Below, piece after piece: positions 33,394 to 45,958 of a DNA stretch of 64,000 nt (positions within the stretch are counted from its first letter, which is position 1; every line of letters starts with the position of its first letter). This DNA is from Amaurobius ferox (taxonomy: Eukaryota; Arthropoda; Arachnida; Araneae; Amaurobiidae), in the NCBI GenBank assembly GCA_951213105.1, contig OX578149.1:2814106-2878105 (forward strand), written 5' to 3'. The position numbers and the translations under genes are program-made. The notes beneath the pieces are model-generated. The model was not told where the DNA came from. It did no database searches and worked only from the letters and a program-made list of their open reading frames with translations.

Positions 33394-34190
33394 AAATCTG
33401 ATGTGGGCAACACATGACTTTCATTGCAGACTCTCTATTTCACATTCTCTTTATTTCTTCAATAATTCATTATTATTTCTTCAATAATTCATTAAATTGA
33501 GTTTAATTGCACAAAATAACACCCATAAGTATTTAAAATTACACTGAATTTGCACGTTTAGTTCAATTTTCATTCTCATTAAGTAATTTGACTTATTTTC
33601 AAAGGTGGCATTGCGAAAAAACTAAAATATCTCAGGAACAGCTAGTCCTAGTGTAATGGGGTAGGTCTTATTCTTTTTATTGTTAAAAACTACTTATAAA
33701 ATAAGCATTTAATTGATATATTTGAGCATACGTAGTTTTTTATTTTAAATTTTGAAGATTTTTGTGGTCCATTTCGCAAAAAAGGCAGGTTATTTTTTTC
33801 GAATCATATCAAAATCTAATCAGCATTAAGGTAACTCACAAGTGACTTATCTACCAAATTTTGGAAAATTTGATCTCTTAGTTTTCAGCTAGAGTGGATA
33901 CAGGCAATTTTTGTGGGAAGACGGGTTCTTTTATTACGAATCACATCAAAAACTAATCAGTACTAGAGTCGTACATAAGTGACTTACCAAATTTTATGAA
34001 AATTGGTCCATTAGTTTTTGAGTTATAGTGGACACACATTGCACACAGACATACAGACGGGATGCTAAAAATAGTTTTTTCGTATTCTGAAGGTCCCAGA
34101 ACTTGTAAATCCTCCAAAAACTTGAGTTGCGATTTTTGACATGATTCCAATACTTTTTCTATGCATTTCTATGTATTGCAGGGAAAGTAA
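33394..34190 (+). repeat. Interspersed repeat family R1, copy 2
   Basis: It follows copy 1 directly, from 'aaatctgatgtgggcaacac' to 'attgcagggaaagtaa', so the two are in tandem. Divergence from copy 1 is moderate. Confidence 0.7.
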
Positions 34191-34606
34191 GAATGAGATT
34201 GTACTTAATTTCACCATATAGCAGACATTACATGTCCAATTAAAAGGAGAGCCAATATTGGTAAGATTAGATGTTTTAGTTCGATTAAGTGTTAGATATT
34301 AACACCTGTTTAACACAATTGAATAGAGTAGTTTTATATTTTAAATATTAAATTATTTTATGTATTGATTTAAATTATTTTATCCATATTTTAGATTGAA
34401 ATTGAAATTTATATTTAATTATAAATATATTGTGTTATCTCTTGCATTTTAACTAATTATCTGACTTGGTAACAAAAGTTGTTTTTAATTTAAAGCATTG
34501 TTCCAAGTTTGTAATGATATTTGTTTATCTAGTAAAATAATTTTATGAAAAGTATAAAAGGACATAAATTGCTAAGAATAATCCATTGTTTTGTGTTATG
34601 TCTCAG

Positions 34607-34777
34607 GTAAGCTTGCTGCCTTTTCTGACCTCAGCGTATCTGCTCCCAGCCCACCCAGCAACGTGAACCAGCCAGGTACGAGAAATGGCTCACCTGTTTC
34701 AGACACCTCACCTGTTACGAGTTCGGTTGTTCGAGATAATCGAAAACAGCTTGCATCACCACCTGTTACCTCATCTG
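34607..34777 (+). CDS. Host gene exon, Ser/Pro-rich, begins with a donor-like GTAAGC
   Basis: The acceptor is gttatgtctcag, the donor tctg|gtatgc. The exon is entered with one base carried over and left in phase 1, so its 171 bp keep the frame. It encodes KLAAFSDLSVSAPSPPSN, then a Ser/Thr-rich stretch ending SPPVTSSG. Its first six bases, GTAAGC, form a consensus 5' splice site directly against the acceptor, the arrangement of a recursive splice site, which suits its position at the end of a very long intron. The exon length is a multiple of three, so skipping it would preserve the reading frame. Confidence 0.85.
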
Positions 34778-37739
34778 GTATGCATATAAATAAATCCTAC
34801 CTTCAACAATGTTTTATATTTCTTCCCATCTTTTTAATATTTGATAAAGATTTTATAACAAGAGAATTGAAAGATATGCCATGATTACATAGAAGTAAGC
34901 TAGTTACTATCATAAAGAATTTGGGTGTATTTCGGCTAGTTTGTTTGTTATGCTTGTGGTATTGATATGGAGGTCATTCCATATCAAATCAACAAATGGG
35001 GGTTGCAACGTAGTAATGGATTTTGATCAAAAATTAAAATTAGCTTATATACCTGAGTAGAAGGCAAAAGCCAGAATTTTAAGTTTTTAAAGAAAGTATA
35101 AGGGGGAGATTTTATCCCCTGAAACATCGTTCAAGGTCATATTTCTGTGATAACGGATGTTCATTCCTTCCAAAGTAAAATCATTTGTATTTGTCACAAA
35201 CCAATATATCTGGCACCATTTTAAAGCTAAGACTCCAAGCTTTCGTATGATATTGTAATATTTTTTTAAAAATAAAACCCTTTTTAAGAAGCACTTAAAT
35301 TTGAAATTTTTAAACTGTTTTTCTTATGTTTAAGATTTTTTCAATTTTACTGGTGAAATTAAAACAGGAATACAATAGGGTTGATTTAAAGAGTTGGGCG
35401 TGTTTTATAAGCACAAAAAAAATTTAAACTTCTTTGATTTAAAGCTTCTAATTTTAAGCTTTTACTTTGATTTTAGGGTTGCCAAAATTTCAAAAATGAT
35501 CACTTTTCACACCCCCAAAATCTCATGTGGTACATACTTTAAAAATTTTAAATCTAGTTCAATAAAACAACAGGTCTATATAGATAATCAAGTGAAAAGT
35601 GCTTTTTTGTGTATTTTATCCTTTTCTATTTTTAACTTTTGAAAAAAAAAGTGACATTTTCCGCATATGAAAAATTTTAAAACAAGAAGTTATTTATTCG
35701 TATTTAAATGTCTAACTAAAAATATGTTGTTTTACCTCTGTATTTGTTCCTTTCTTATTATTAACATTAATTTAAATGTGATTTCATCCATTTTTATTGT
35801 AAATATTATTGTTGCTGAGTGTTTGAAGCTGTCCTGCATCTGATAGCATTTAATTCAAAACAAAAGTTCCTGGGCATTTAGAATATTCACAAAGCATGCA
35901 ACTTTCATCTTCTGTAAAGCAAACTATCATTTTTAACAATAAAGTAATATCCCAGCCTTTATATTTAGTGCTGAAACTATTAGTTTTATATTTTGAGGAT
36001 AGCTGCGTACATATACACTGAGTGCCACCAACGCCTGTTAAGATACATGATTTGGGTCTTAGCTTTGCAAATTGCGAAAAACCTATAATGAAATTTGGGT
36101 AATTTTAATTCAGTGTAGATGGTATTAATTCAGAGAACTCCATTCTTTCTTAAAATAGATTAGCAGATGGTTGCTGGCCTTTGAGAGGGCAGTTAGTTCT
36201 TTCGCATCTTCAAAGAGGGGAGATTCATTTTTATGGTCTTGTTCTTATGGTGTTAAAAGGGTTCAGCTATATTTCATAGTTTATGAGTGAATGGTTGGAT
36301 AATCAAGTGCCTGTCCCTTCTTTAAAAAAAAAAAAAATTCAAAACCTCTGGAAGTTTCTTCCAGAATGGCAAGAACCTTTCCATTATGTGCAACATGCTA
36401 ACCCTTATTTAAAATGGATCTTATCCAGAGAGGGGGAATACATAAAATCTTCGTTGAAATGTGAGACAGTCCACTGTGATGGCTGAATGCGATCACTTAA
36501 ACCCCCCCCCCCCCTTCTCCCACAAGACCGTACATAAAGTCTTTGTTTAATCTTTGTTTATTTTGGTTGTTTAAAAATCTTAATTGCTAACTTCTGAAGT
36601 TATTATAGTATAAAAGGGTTTTTTTTTCAGCGTATACTTATAATACTGTTACAATCTTATATTTAAAATTTTCAGGATTTTAAATTTCCGAGCTAAATTC
36701 TACAAGCGAAGTGTATGATTTCAATAGTGAAACGCTTGCCTATGATCTTGCCTCTGTGCCTCAAATGAAATTCAAGCCACATTTTTTTCCATATATTTTA
36801 TGGCATCTTTATCAATCACAAAGGAAATTTGAGCCTATAAAATAACTGAAAAACTAATTTGAAACTTAAAAAGATAACAGTGAAGTGCACCTTCCCATGT
36901 CCTCGAGTAAATGTGTTCCAAATTTCATAGCCGTACAACAATTAGATTTTCCACTACAGACTGCATACACACACACCAATATTTTCCTTTATTATGTCAG
37001 ATTTATTTTGTATGAGGTTAAATATATAGATCTATTGTACATTTTAAAATACAAGCATTAATTGTCTCTCTGATTTTGGAAAGAATCGGCTGTAATGTGT
37101 TTGGGTCTTTCTTTCTCAAAGTTCTGGTAGGTGAGTTCAGGGGAGACACTAAGTAGCTCAATTTAAGGAAGTTCAGTCACCGACCATGATTAAATGGTTT
37201 CAAGCTTTCTGTGATAATGTAATTAATATTCTTGCCTCTCTTCTCCAGAAGGGACAAATGATAAAAAAACTCGCTCGCATCGGCCCAAGGCAAGAACATG
37301 CCACAGGAATCAAAACTAAAATGAAGTGAAAATGTTAGCTCGCAGCAGTAGAACACTGATGAAAATCTTGGACTATTACTGATGCAATAATTTTAAATGA
37401 AGAATGTCTCACTCCATTAGTTTAACCAAAGCAACGAACATCCACTTAATTGTATATAGAAATCAACCTTGCTGCTCGAAAATTGATTCTCTTTTTGTTC
37501 AGCGCACCCAAACTAGCACTACCGCCAGCAGACATTCGACGTAACCCTCGGAAACTCATAGCAGAGGACCGCCAGGAAAATGGCCTTTCTTCTGTGACCC
37601 TTCCACATCATTTCATAATGGGCATAGATTTTAGCAGCACAACAAGAGCCTTCTCCCCTCTTGAAAAACAGAGTTGAGCCCTTTTATTACCTCAGTGCGG
37701 ACCTCCAGGAGATTCCAGAATGTGACTTTATGCGTAATC
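34778..37739 (+). other. Host gene intron, no gene recognised
   Basis: The segment around 34970-35650 ('ggtcattccatatcaaatca' and onward) has the look of an old interspersed repeat. A poly-C run (36502-36514) is present. A relatively GC-rich frame at 37500-37677 after a good acceptor-like tract would meet a stop if spliced in phase to the host gene, so it is not called. Confidence 0.5.
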
Positions 37740-37995
37740 AATAATAAACTAGATCCTATCGTAAAATGCTGTGCAAATAAGGTTTAGTAAGCAGATGCAC
37801 ATTTCTAACAGGATTTCCTTTCTTTAGATTTTTTGTTCAGTGTAAACAAGCCTGGATCTGAGTGCACAGAGCTCCATTTGGGCATTCAGGTTCAGGCTTG
37901 TTCATACTGAAGAAAATCTAAACAATTCCAAAATGTACACATGTTCACTAAACCTTATTTGTGCATCATTTCATATTGTGACCCAGTTTATTATA
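37740..37995. repeat. Foldback (long hairpin) repeat
   Basis: The arms about 37740-37854 and 37892-37995 are imperfect complements. They share 'gcaaataaggtttag', 'agattttttgttcagtgtaa' and 'acaagcctg' with their reversals. The loop is about 37 bp. It probably is a foldback MITE. The element at 37996 starts at its outer edge. Confidence 0.75.
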
Positions 37996-38285
37996 CATGG
38001 TGGCCACTCAACCTGGAAACCGGGAGAACCGGGAAAAGTCAGGGAATTTTAGAATGGTCAGGGAAAAGTCAGGGAATTTTGTGAAAATTCTGGAATTTTT
38101 TTTTTTTTACTAGTTGTCCATATAAAAACAGAACTGCGCAGTTTGTACGCCAATTTCGAAAAATTTCGCCAAGTATTACGCTGTACTTGTAACCGTTAAA
38201 TAAAGGTTGCCATGTGTCCATTTAATTCCGTATAAAAGCAAAAATGCGGAGTTTGTGCGCCATTTTGGACAAATGTCGCCAAATA

Positions 38286-40626
38286 CAGAGATGCCAACTT
38301 TTACGGATTTTCCGTAGTTTGTACGGATTTTTACTTTATCTTACGGTTTTACGGACATTACTCCCAAAACTACGGAAAATCCCGTGAAATCCATGCATCC
38401 TACCATTCAGTTCATATTCCCTGCTGTGCTGAGAGTTCAAAATTATCAATTTGCATCCATTTTCTTCTTCTAATGATTTCATATCAGAACAATAGACCTA
38501 ATTTATTTTTATAGTGCCCGTAAAAATAAAGAAATATTTTACTAAACAAATTATATTTCGCTTAAATTATAGGATTGCGCAATTCAGTCCTTTTCGGGCT
38601 TTACTGAGAGGACACAATTGTCTTTTTCCATCCATCTCCATCCCCTTATTATTGGCCTTTAACTTGACTAAACTAGCTTATTTTCATATTTTGGTTGATT
38701 ATAAAGGCTAATTGTTTAATTATTTTCACATAAATAGTACGATCGTGAAATTCAGTTTTTTTTGCGGGCGTTGCAGAGAAGACGCAATTATCCTTTTCCA
38801 TCGATCTCCATCTCCCTATTGTAGCACATTAACTTGACTAAACTAGTTTCTTTTCATATTTTAGTTGATTATAAAAGCTAATTTTATAATTATTTTCACA
38901 TAAATAGTACGATCGTGAAATTCAGTTTTTTTTTTTGCGGGCGTTGCAGAGAAGACGCAATTATCCTTTTCCATCGATCTCCATCTCCCTATTGTAGCAC
39001 ATTAACTTGACTAAACTAGTTTCTTTTCATATTTTAGTTGATTATAAAAGCTAATTTTATAATTATTTTCACATAAATAGTACGATCGTGAAATTCAGTT
39101 TTTTTTTTGCGGGCGTTGCAGAGAAGACGCAATTATCCTTTTCCATCGATCTCCATCTCCCTATTGTAGCACATTAACTTGACTAAACTAGTTTCTTTTC
39201 ATATTTTAGTTGATTATAAAAGCTAATTTTATAATTATTTTCACATAAATAGTACGATCGTGAAATTCAGTTTTTTTTTGCGGGCGTTGCAGAGAAGACG
39301 CAATTATCCTTTTCCATCGATCTCCATCTCCCTATTGTAGCACATTGACTTGACTAAACTAGTTTCTTTTCATATTTTGGTTGATTATAAAAGTTAATTT
39401 TATAATTATTTTCACATAAATAGTACGATCGTGAAATTCAGTTTTTTTTGCGGGCGTTGCAGAGAAGACGCAATTATCCTTTTCCATCGATCTCCATCTC
39501 CCTATTGTAGCACATTAACTTGACTAAACTAGTTTCTTTTCATATTTTAGTTGATTATAAAAGCTAATTTTATAATTATTTTCACATAAATAGTACGATC
39601 GTGAAATTCAGTTTTTTTTTTTGCGGGCGTTGCAGAGAAGACGCAATTATCCTTTTCCATCGATCTCCATCTCCCTATTGTAGCACATTAACTTGACTAA
39701 ACTAGTTTCTTTTCATATTTTAGTTGATTATAAAAGCTATTTTTATAATTATTTTCACATAAATAGTACGATCGTGAAATTCAGTTTTTTTTTTTGCGGT
39801 CGTTGCAGAGAAGACGCAATTATCCTTTTCCATCGATCTCCATCTCCCTATTGTAGCACATTAACTTGACTAAACTAGTTTCTTTTCATATTTTAGTTGA
39901 TTATAAAAGCTAATTTTAAAATTATTTTCACATAAATAGTACGATCGTGAAATTCAGTTTTTTTTTGCGGGCGTTGCAGAGAAGACGCAATTATCCTTTT
40001 CCATCGATCTCCATCTCCCTATTGTAGCACATTAACTTGACTTAACTAGTTTCTTTTCATATTTTGGTTGATTATAAAAGTTAATTTATTTATTTATTTT
40101 CACATAAATAGGACGATCGTGAAATTCAGTTTTTTTTTGCGGGCGTTGCCGTGAGTACGCAATTATCCTTTTCCATCGATCTCCATCTCCATATTTTTGT
40201 ACATTAATTTTACTAAACTAACATATTTTCATATTTTGGTTGATTATAAAGTCTAATATTTTAATTATTTTCATATAAATAGTACGATCGTAAAATTCAG
40301 CCCCCCTATCCTCGGGCGTTGCCGAGAGTACGAAATTATCCTTTTCCATTGATCTCCATCTTCCTATTGTTGTACATTAACATGACTAAACTAGCTTATT
40401 TTCATATTTTGGTTAATTATAAAGGTTAATTTCCTAATTATTTTGACATAGTGCCATTCAGTTGTAATTAACTCAGTTAAGTTAGCAAAACTACATTTTG
40501 AACTTATTCTAAGGTTTTAAAATATATATTGTCAATATACGTCAAATCTTACTGATGGTCAATGCGGTTTTACTGAAAACTCCTGGTTTTTCTACCAATG
40601 AACTCTTGCAGAGGTTGGCATCTCTG
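38286..40626. mobile_element. TIR element with internal 171-bp minisatellite, copy 2 (2,341 bp)
   Basis: Ends are CAGAGATGCCAAC and GTTGGCATCTCTG, flanked by TA on both sides. Near the left TIR is a run of 'ttttacgga' words, parallel to the 'tttacgcat' run in copy 1 (12929-14411). The interior is a minisatellite of the same unit as copy 1. It has no transposase. Confidence 0.8.
38560..40450 (+). repeat. 171-bp minisatellite, ten units plus a diverged edge unit
   Basis: 'tagtacgatcgtgaaattca' recurs at about 38735, 38905, 39078, 39249, 39420, 39591, 39764, 39937, 40109 (one change) and 40279, a step of 170-173 bp. The inner units are near-identical apart from the length of a T run. The edge units (near 38575 and after 40109) are diverged, and the left one is closer to copy 1's unit. 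Confidence 0.95.
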
Positions 40627-40683
40627 TATATTATATACATTCTACTATATTTTTTCTATTTTAATGGCATTCTTTCGACATTG

Positions 40684-40775
40684 CTGAATTGACATTTATT
40701 CAATGGCTGTGGCTTGTTGTTGTGTAGTTATTGCTTATTCAATGGCTGTGGCTTGTTGTAGTGTAGTTATTGCAT
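40684..40775 (+). repeat. Short tandem duplication, ~41 bp
   Basis: 'ttattcaatggctgtggctt' plus 'gttgt…gtgtagttattgc' occurs twice in a row. Confidence 0.8.
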
Positions 40776-41285
40776 ATTTTTAATGATCTCTGTCATTGTG
40801 AGCAATTTGCAATGCCCATATTTATAGACATCAGTTTAAACTATTTCTTTTTATTGTCTTCAATAAAAACCATTAAATTCTTTTAAATATTTCAGTAGTC
40901 CAATTTTACTGTATTTACATGAATTTTTTATTAAAAATGTTAAAATTTATTTGTAAAAACAAAAAAAATGTGTATTTTTTTCTCCTGATTTAATATAACT
41001 TTTTTGGATAGTGGAGTTAAAATTGTTAAGATTCTTTAATCAAATTTGTAACTAAATAGGGACGTGCGTGCGCACGTTTTATATTAAAATTACTGGTCTG
41101 GAATTTCTTTTCAATTCACCTGGAAAACCTGGAAAAGTCAGGGAATTTCAATATGTCCAAAGAGTGGCCACCCTGTTATAAGATAGATTTTATTTAAAAT
41201 CTAACTTCTACCTCATGCATTTATTTCAATAATTAAGGAAAAACGAAAGCAATAGCCTATCATGTGGATGCCATTTCTATTTCAG

Positions 41286-41410
41286 TGGGTCCTGTTGGAA
41301 GTAATGGCCTGGATAGCTCCCAGAGTAACAGGGGAGCCATGAGTAGCCCTTTCTCTTCCTTGCCTCGACCAGACAACAACTTCTCCCACATTCATCCCCA
41401 AGCTCACCAA
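41286..41410 (+). CDS. Host gene exon, Ser/Asn/His-rich
   Basis: The acceptor is ccatttctatttcag and the donor caccaa|gtaagt. The 125-bp exon is entered with one base carried over and left in phase 0. It encodes GPVGSNGLDSSQSNRG, then SSPFSSLPRPDNNF and a His-rich end. No domain was recognised. A low-complexity, probably disordered segment fits the neighbouring exons. Confidence 0.85.
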
Positions 41411-42692
41411 GTAAGTGCTCACAGGATCCTCTAAATTAGGACCCAATTCTCTTGGTCACTATTTAATCCTGTGTTCTGAAAATACTATTTTCAATTTTTT
41501 TTTCGATTCAGACTTGTGGGCTAACGTGGATTCATTTGCCCTTTGTATAGCATTCACTTTGTGCTTTAACACAATTGCTTTCAATGGTTCACTTATAAAA
41601 ACCAGGGCTGTGGAGTGAGTATACCAAATCTCTGACTCAACTATGGCTCCTATTTTTCTGCAGTACTGCTACTTAGATTGATAGAATATAAAAAAATATA
41701 TTGGATCCAAATTCTTGTGAAAACAAATATGCATAAAATGACATTTTTATTTTCAATTATAAAAAATAAAAGACAAAAAATTATAGCATGTACCTTAAAA
41801 CTAAATAATATGTAATAATGTATAAGCTGTTTTTTTTATTACAAACCATTTTAAACCAAATTGTTTTCTATAACTATATATATTACTAGCCGAATACCCA
41901 TTGAAAATCAATTGTCTCACAATAAGCAACCCACGAATAATAGTAATTTTTGAATAATTCGATATTTCCAGTGGTTCTTTTCAAACTGTTCACCCGTGCA
42001 CCAAATATTTGTGTCGCTTCAAACTGGGCATTTCTCATTTATTCAGCTAATTAAACATTTAAGTGTACACTTTAAGTAATTACACATCCCTAAATTAGCA
42101 AATAATAGAAAGCTGAAATTATACACTTTATTTTTATCTAACGATCTGTTCTTATACTCATTTTAAAGTGTCTATCTCGTTACAAAGTCTGTTTTACTAT
42201 CATTTCACATTTCGAACGTTTTACGGTGGAGCACCTACCACTACTACGGAAATTTTAAAAAACTCTGAATTTTTAAAACACTTTAACCTTGCAATTGACA
42301 TGTGCATCAAATTTCAAGTCTATATCTCATTTAAAATAAAGCATTTCTCTGTTATTTTGCAAATAGAACATTTGGTGTGTGGCACCCCTAAAGAAATAAA
42401 TATTGGAAAACTGAAATTGTATACTTTCTCCCTTTCGAAGTATGTACCCTCATAACCAATTTATAATCTATATCTGATCGTGAAATATATTTTTCTATCA
42501 TTTCATCTTTTGAAAGTTTTGGTGTGGAGCAACCCCCCCCCCCCCCATTTATTAAATGTTATTGAAAAATTTGATTTTGTATTTTATTGAATAAGTGTCA
42601 TGTGTCAAATATTTGAAGTCATCTCATTTAAAAAAAGGCGTTTATCATTTATTTGGCAAATCGAACATTTTGGTGTGCGGCATACCCTAAAG

Positions 42693-45295
42693 AAGGGGTC
42701 GCCAAACTTTTTTGATCATCGACCCCTATATAATTTAAAAAACCAAACTTTTTTGATCATCGACCCCTATATAATTTAAAAAACCTTAATATTTATTAAA
42801 TAATGAGTAATTATAAATAAGTAGAAATAATAAGTAAAGTAACTACAGATTTATTGCTTCTTAATCAATGAGATGGGTGTGCCTGGTGTATTTTTGCAAG
42901 GTTCGCTATATTTGGTTCAAAATTAGTCAATTTTAATCTTAAATCCCCTCGAAGCTCCACATTTAATTTATTTCTGTACTTGGTTAAGATTGAATTTACG
43001 TGACTGAAACCGGCTTCAACCATATAGGAACTTGGAAATGCTAGCATAAACGGTTGAGCTATTTCACAAAGTTTTACATATTTTTGCATTATATTTATAT
43101 TTGTCCAAAATTTGCTTATTGTTAAATTTCTAAGAAGCGTCTTTGCTTCAAGATCCGATAATAATTCAGCAAGCTCATCTTGCAGGTTGATGTCCACGTT
43201 TTCAATTTGAGCAGAAAATGGCACAATAATCCAATCAGGGATGTCAATGTTTTCCAAATCAACAAAGCACAGTTTAAAATCGTCGCTCAATTTTTGAAGA
43301 TGACCTGTATATATTTCCAAGTCTTCTTCTTTTATTTCTAATTGTCGCAGATTTGTAAAATACTGATAATCCTTACGTAGCAATGAAGATCTAAATGCAT
43401 TTAATTTTACTTGGAAGCCTAACAGTATTGTTCGAGCTTGAATAATTGTAACATCTTTTCCTTGCAGCTTTGTTTGGACATCATTAAATTTTCCAAACAA
43501 GTCTGCTAAATAAAATATATGGTTCTTATTGTTTTGGAGTTCATCACTCAGAACAGGGTTTATTTCGCTGAGAAATTCGGTCGTGGAGTCAAATAACTCA
43601 ACTAGCCTTTGCAAGCATACACCTCTAGACAACCATCTAACTTCGGTGTGCAGAAGTAATTGGTTAAATAACTCGTCGTTTTCTTGACAAAGTTTGGAAA
43701 ATAATCTTGATTTAAGAGGTTGAGCTTTAATTTGATTGATACATTTAATACAAAACTGTAAGGCTTCATGTAACTCTGGACTCAGATATTTTGCTACTAA
43801 GTTGTTTCTATGCAACACACAATGAATAGTACGTATACCGGGCACTTTTTCTTTGAGAAATGTAGCAAAACCTCGGTAACGCCCTACCATAGCAGGTGCC
43901 CCATCTGTGGCTACCGCTATTATATTTTCAAGCGGAATATCATATTTATTTAAATATTCTTGTAAACATCTAAAAATTGTCTCTCCTTTTCCACCAGTTT
44001 CAAGATATTTAGCAAATAAAAATTCATCAATGACTTGTCCTTTAATTTTACTGAAATATCTAACGTACGCCATAAGAATAGCAGAAACGCCAAAAACAGA
44101 TTCATCAAGTTGAATAGAGAACTTGCAATTTTTTAGCTCTGAACTGAAACTACCGTATTTTCTATTTCTTTAGCCATTTCGTCGATACGCCGTTTTACAG
44201 AATTTGCACTTAATGGCAATGACTTTAAAACATTAACGGAGTCTTTTTTCATTACATCCTCAATGACGTCTTTAATTGCAGGAATAATAATTTCTTCTGC
44301 GATTGTGTGTGGTTTCCCCCTCTTTGCTATATTAAGCGAAATCTTGTACGAAGCTATTAATCCTCCTTCAGTTTCAACTTCAGTAGATTGCTTCATAAAA
44401 CTTCTTATAGTTAGCCGACATGTGAATTTTTCTTTAAGTTTTTTGAAAAATTCAAGTTCTTTATTTTTTTTATCTGAGTGAACCCTATCAAGATGATCTT
44501 TCATTTTTGACGGTTTCATGTAGTCGTTTCCAAAAGTTTTTTCGCATAGAAGACACATAGGAATCGTTTCATTTACCGGTGAACAAATAAATCCAAATTT
44601 CAAATAATCCAATGAATAATACCGACATTTCTTTTTAGACACTGAAGCTGCCATTTTTCAATTAGGGTTCTATAAATAAATTAAAAATAAATTAGTATAA
44701 TATACAATTGTAATACGTCAAAAAATACGTAACACTGGAATTGCGTTCTCTTCTGTCTTCAAAATAAACTCAAATGAAAATTCTTGAAAGGGGTACTTAC
44801 CCCACTGTTGTATCATCTCAGAAAGATCCAATATTCCCAATGGACAGATAAACACACACTTTATTACTGTTGATACAACACACACAGAACATAGAACAAT
44901 AGAACACACATTTTTTACAGCTATTTCCGCTCGCTCGCGCTGAACATAAACATTGAAAATTAGCTAGCCGACGGACAAGCAATGCCATCTGCCGGCATCA
45001 AACAGCTTAACAGTGGAGATTCAACATATGAGTATGACTAATAAACCAGAAGTGCAGAGTTCGTGCCACTGCGCGCTAGTACGTCAATACTTGTTTCACC
45101 CGAATAAATATTCGTTGATTAAGTCAATTATAAAAAAATTCACAAATTTTACGATCATCGCGATTACGTATGTGTGATTTTCGTATTAAGAACTGTTTTT
45201 TCTTCGACCCCCAATCGACCCCCTGGCTCAGATCGACCCCCGCTTTTGTTAAATAGACCCCTGGGGGTCTATATAGACCACTTTGGCGACCTCTG
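42693..45295 (-). mobile_element. hAT element, nearly intact (2,603 bp)
   Basis: The left end reads aaggggtcgccaaact. The right end read inward is CAGAGGTCGCCAAAGT. The perfect 8-bp duplication ccctaaag lies at 42685-42692 and 45296-45303. It encodes one transposase on the minus strand with a single frame change. A 42-bp tandem duplication sits just inside the left end. Confidence 0.9.
42865..44654 (-). pseudogene. hAT transposase (ZBED5/SCAND3-like), one frameshift
   Basis: Read from 44654, the first 173 residues have a BED-type zinc finger (CLLCEKTF, then HLDRVH). After a frameshift near 44135-44150 the frame continues with FSIQLDESVFGVSA, the first catalytic Asp region. From the Met at 44073 402 residues are open: AVATDGAPAMVGRYRG (second Asp region), IHCVLHRNNLVAK, LLHTEVRWLSRGVCLQRL, and the dimerisation end SYMVEAGFSHVNSILTKYRN. 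Total length would be near 600 residues, usual for the group. Apart from that one lesion nothing is missing, so it is a young copy. Confidence 0.85.
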
Positions 45296-45958
45296 CCCTA
45301 AAGTAACAAATATTGAAAACCTAAAATTGCGCACTTTTGTTTTTTTGAACTATGTGAAATGTGATACATGAAAACTATGAGATACATGAAATTTGATGTC
45401 TCTATCTCATCACGAAGTTTGCTTTTTTATCACTTCACATTTGGAACGTTTTGATGTAAAGCCCCCCCCCTCTACAGAACATTTTTGAAAAATTCAATTT
45501 TTTCAGAGGGTTATGAACCATTGACCCATGTACCAAATTGCAAGATTCTATCTTACTTAAAACAGGTGTTCTTCATTTATATGGCCAATCGAACATTTTA
45601 GCATGCAGCACCCCTAAAGTACCAGTTTATGGAAAATTAAAATTGTGCACTTTCTTCTTCTCCAACTACTATCTACCATTTTATCAAATTTAAAGTCTCT
45701 ATCTCATCGAGAAGTATGCTTTTCTATCATTTTACCTTTCGAACGCTTTTGTGTGAAGCACCCACCCCCTTAAATGAAATATTTGCAAAACTGTTCTTGG
45801 CTTTTTTGTTAAATGATTGGTCCATGTACCAAATTTCAAGCCTCTATCATATTTTAAAGAATGCATTTCTCGGTCAGTTAGCAAATCAAACATTTTGGTG
45901 AGTAGAACTCACTAAAGTTGCAAATATTTTAGAACTTCTATTACACACTTTTCTTTTG

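Larger units (their letters stand above)
37996..41175. mobile_element. TIR element (GGTGGCCACTC ends), outer, 3,180 bp
   Basis: Ends are CATGGTGGCCACTC and, read inward from the right, CAGGGTGGCCACTC. A 5-bp duplication, ttata, lies at 37991-37995 and 41176-41180. Just inside both ends lies 'ggaaaagtcagggaattt', in the same direct orientation. Inside the left end is a ~100-bp tandem pair ('cgcagtttgtacgcca'). It has no transposase. A second element (38286-40626) is nested in it. Confidence 0.75.

Noticed and set aside
31990..34190. CRISPR-like or regulatory array
   Set aside because: Repeats are long, diverged and without regular spacers; the genome is eukaryotic.
37500..37677. Possible cassette exon after a good acceptor-like tract
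   Set aside because: Joined in the phase left by the preceding exon, it reaches a stop after a few codons, and no good donor follows.
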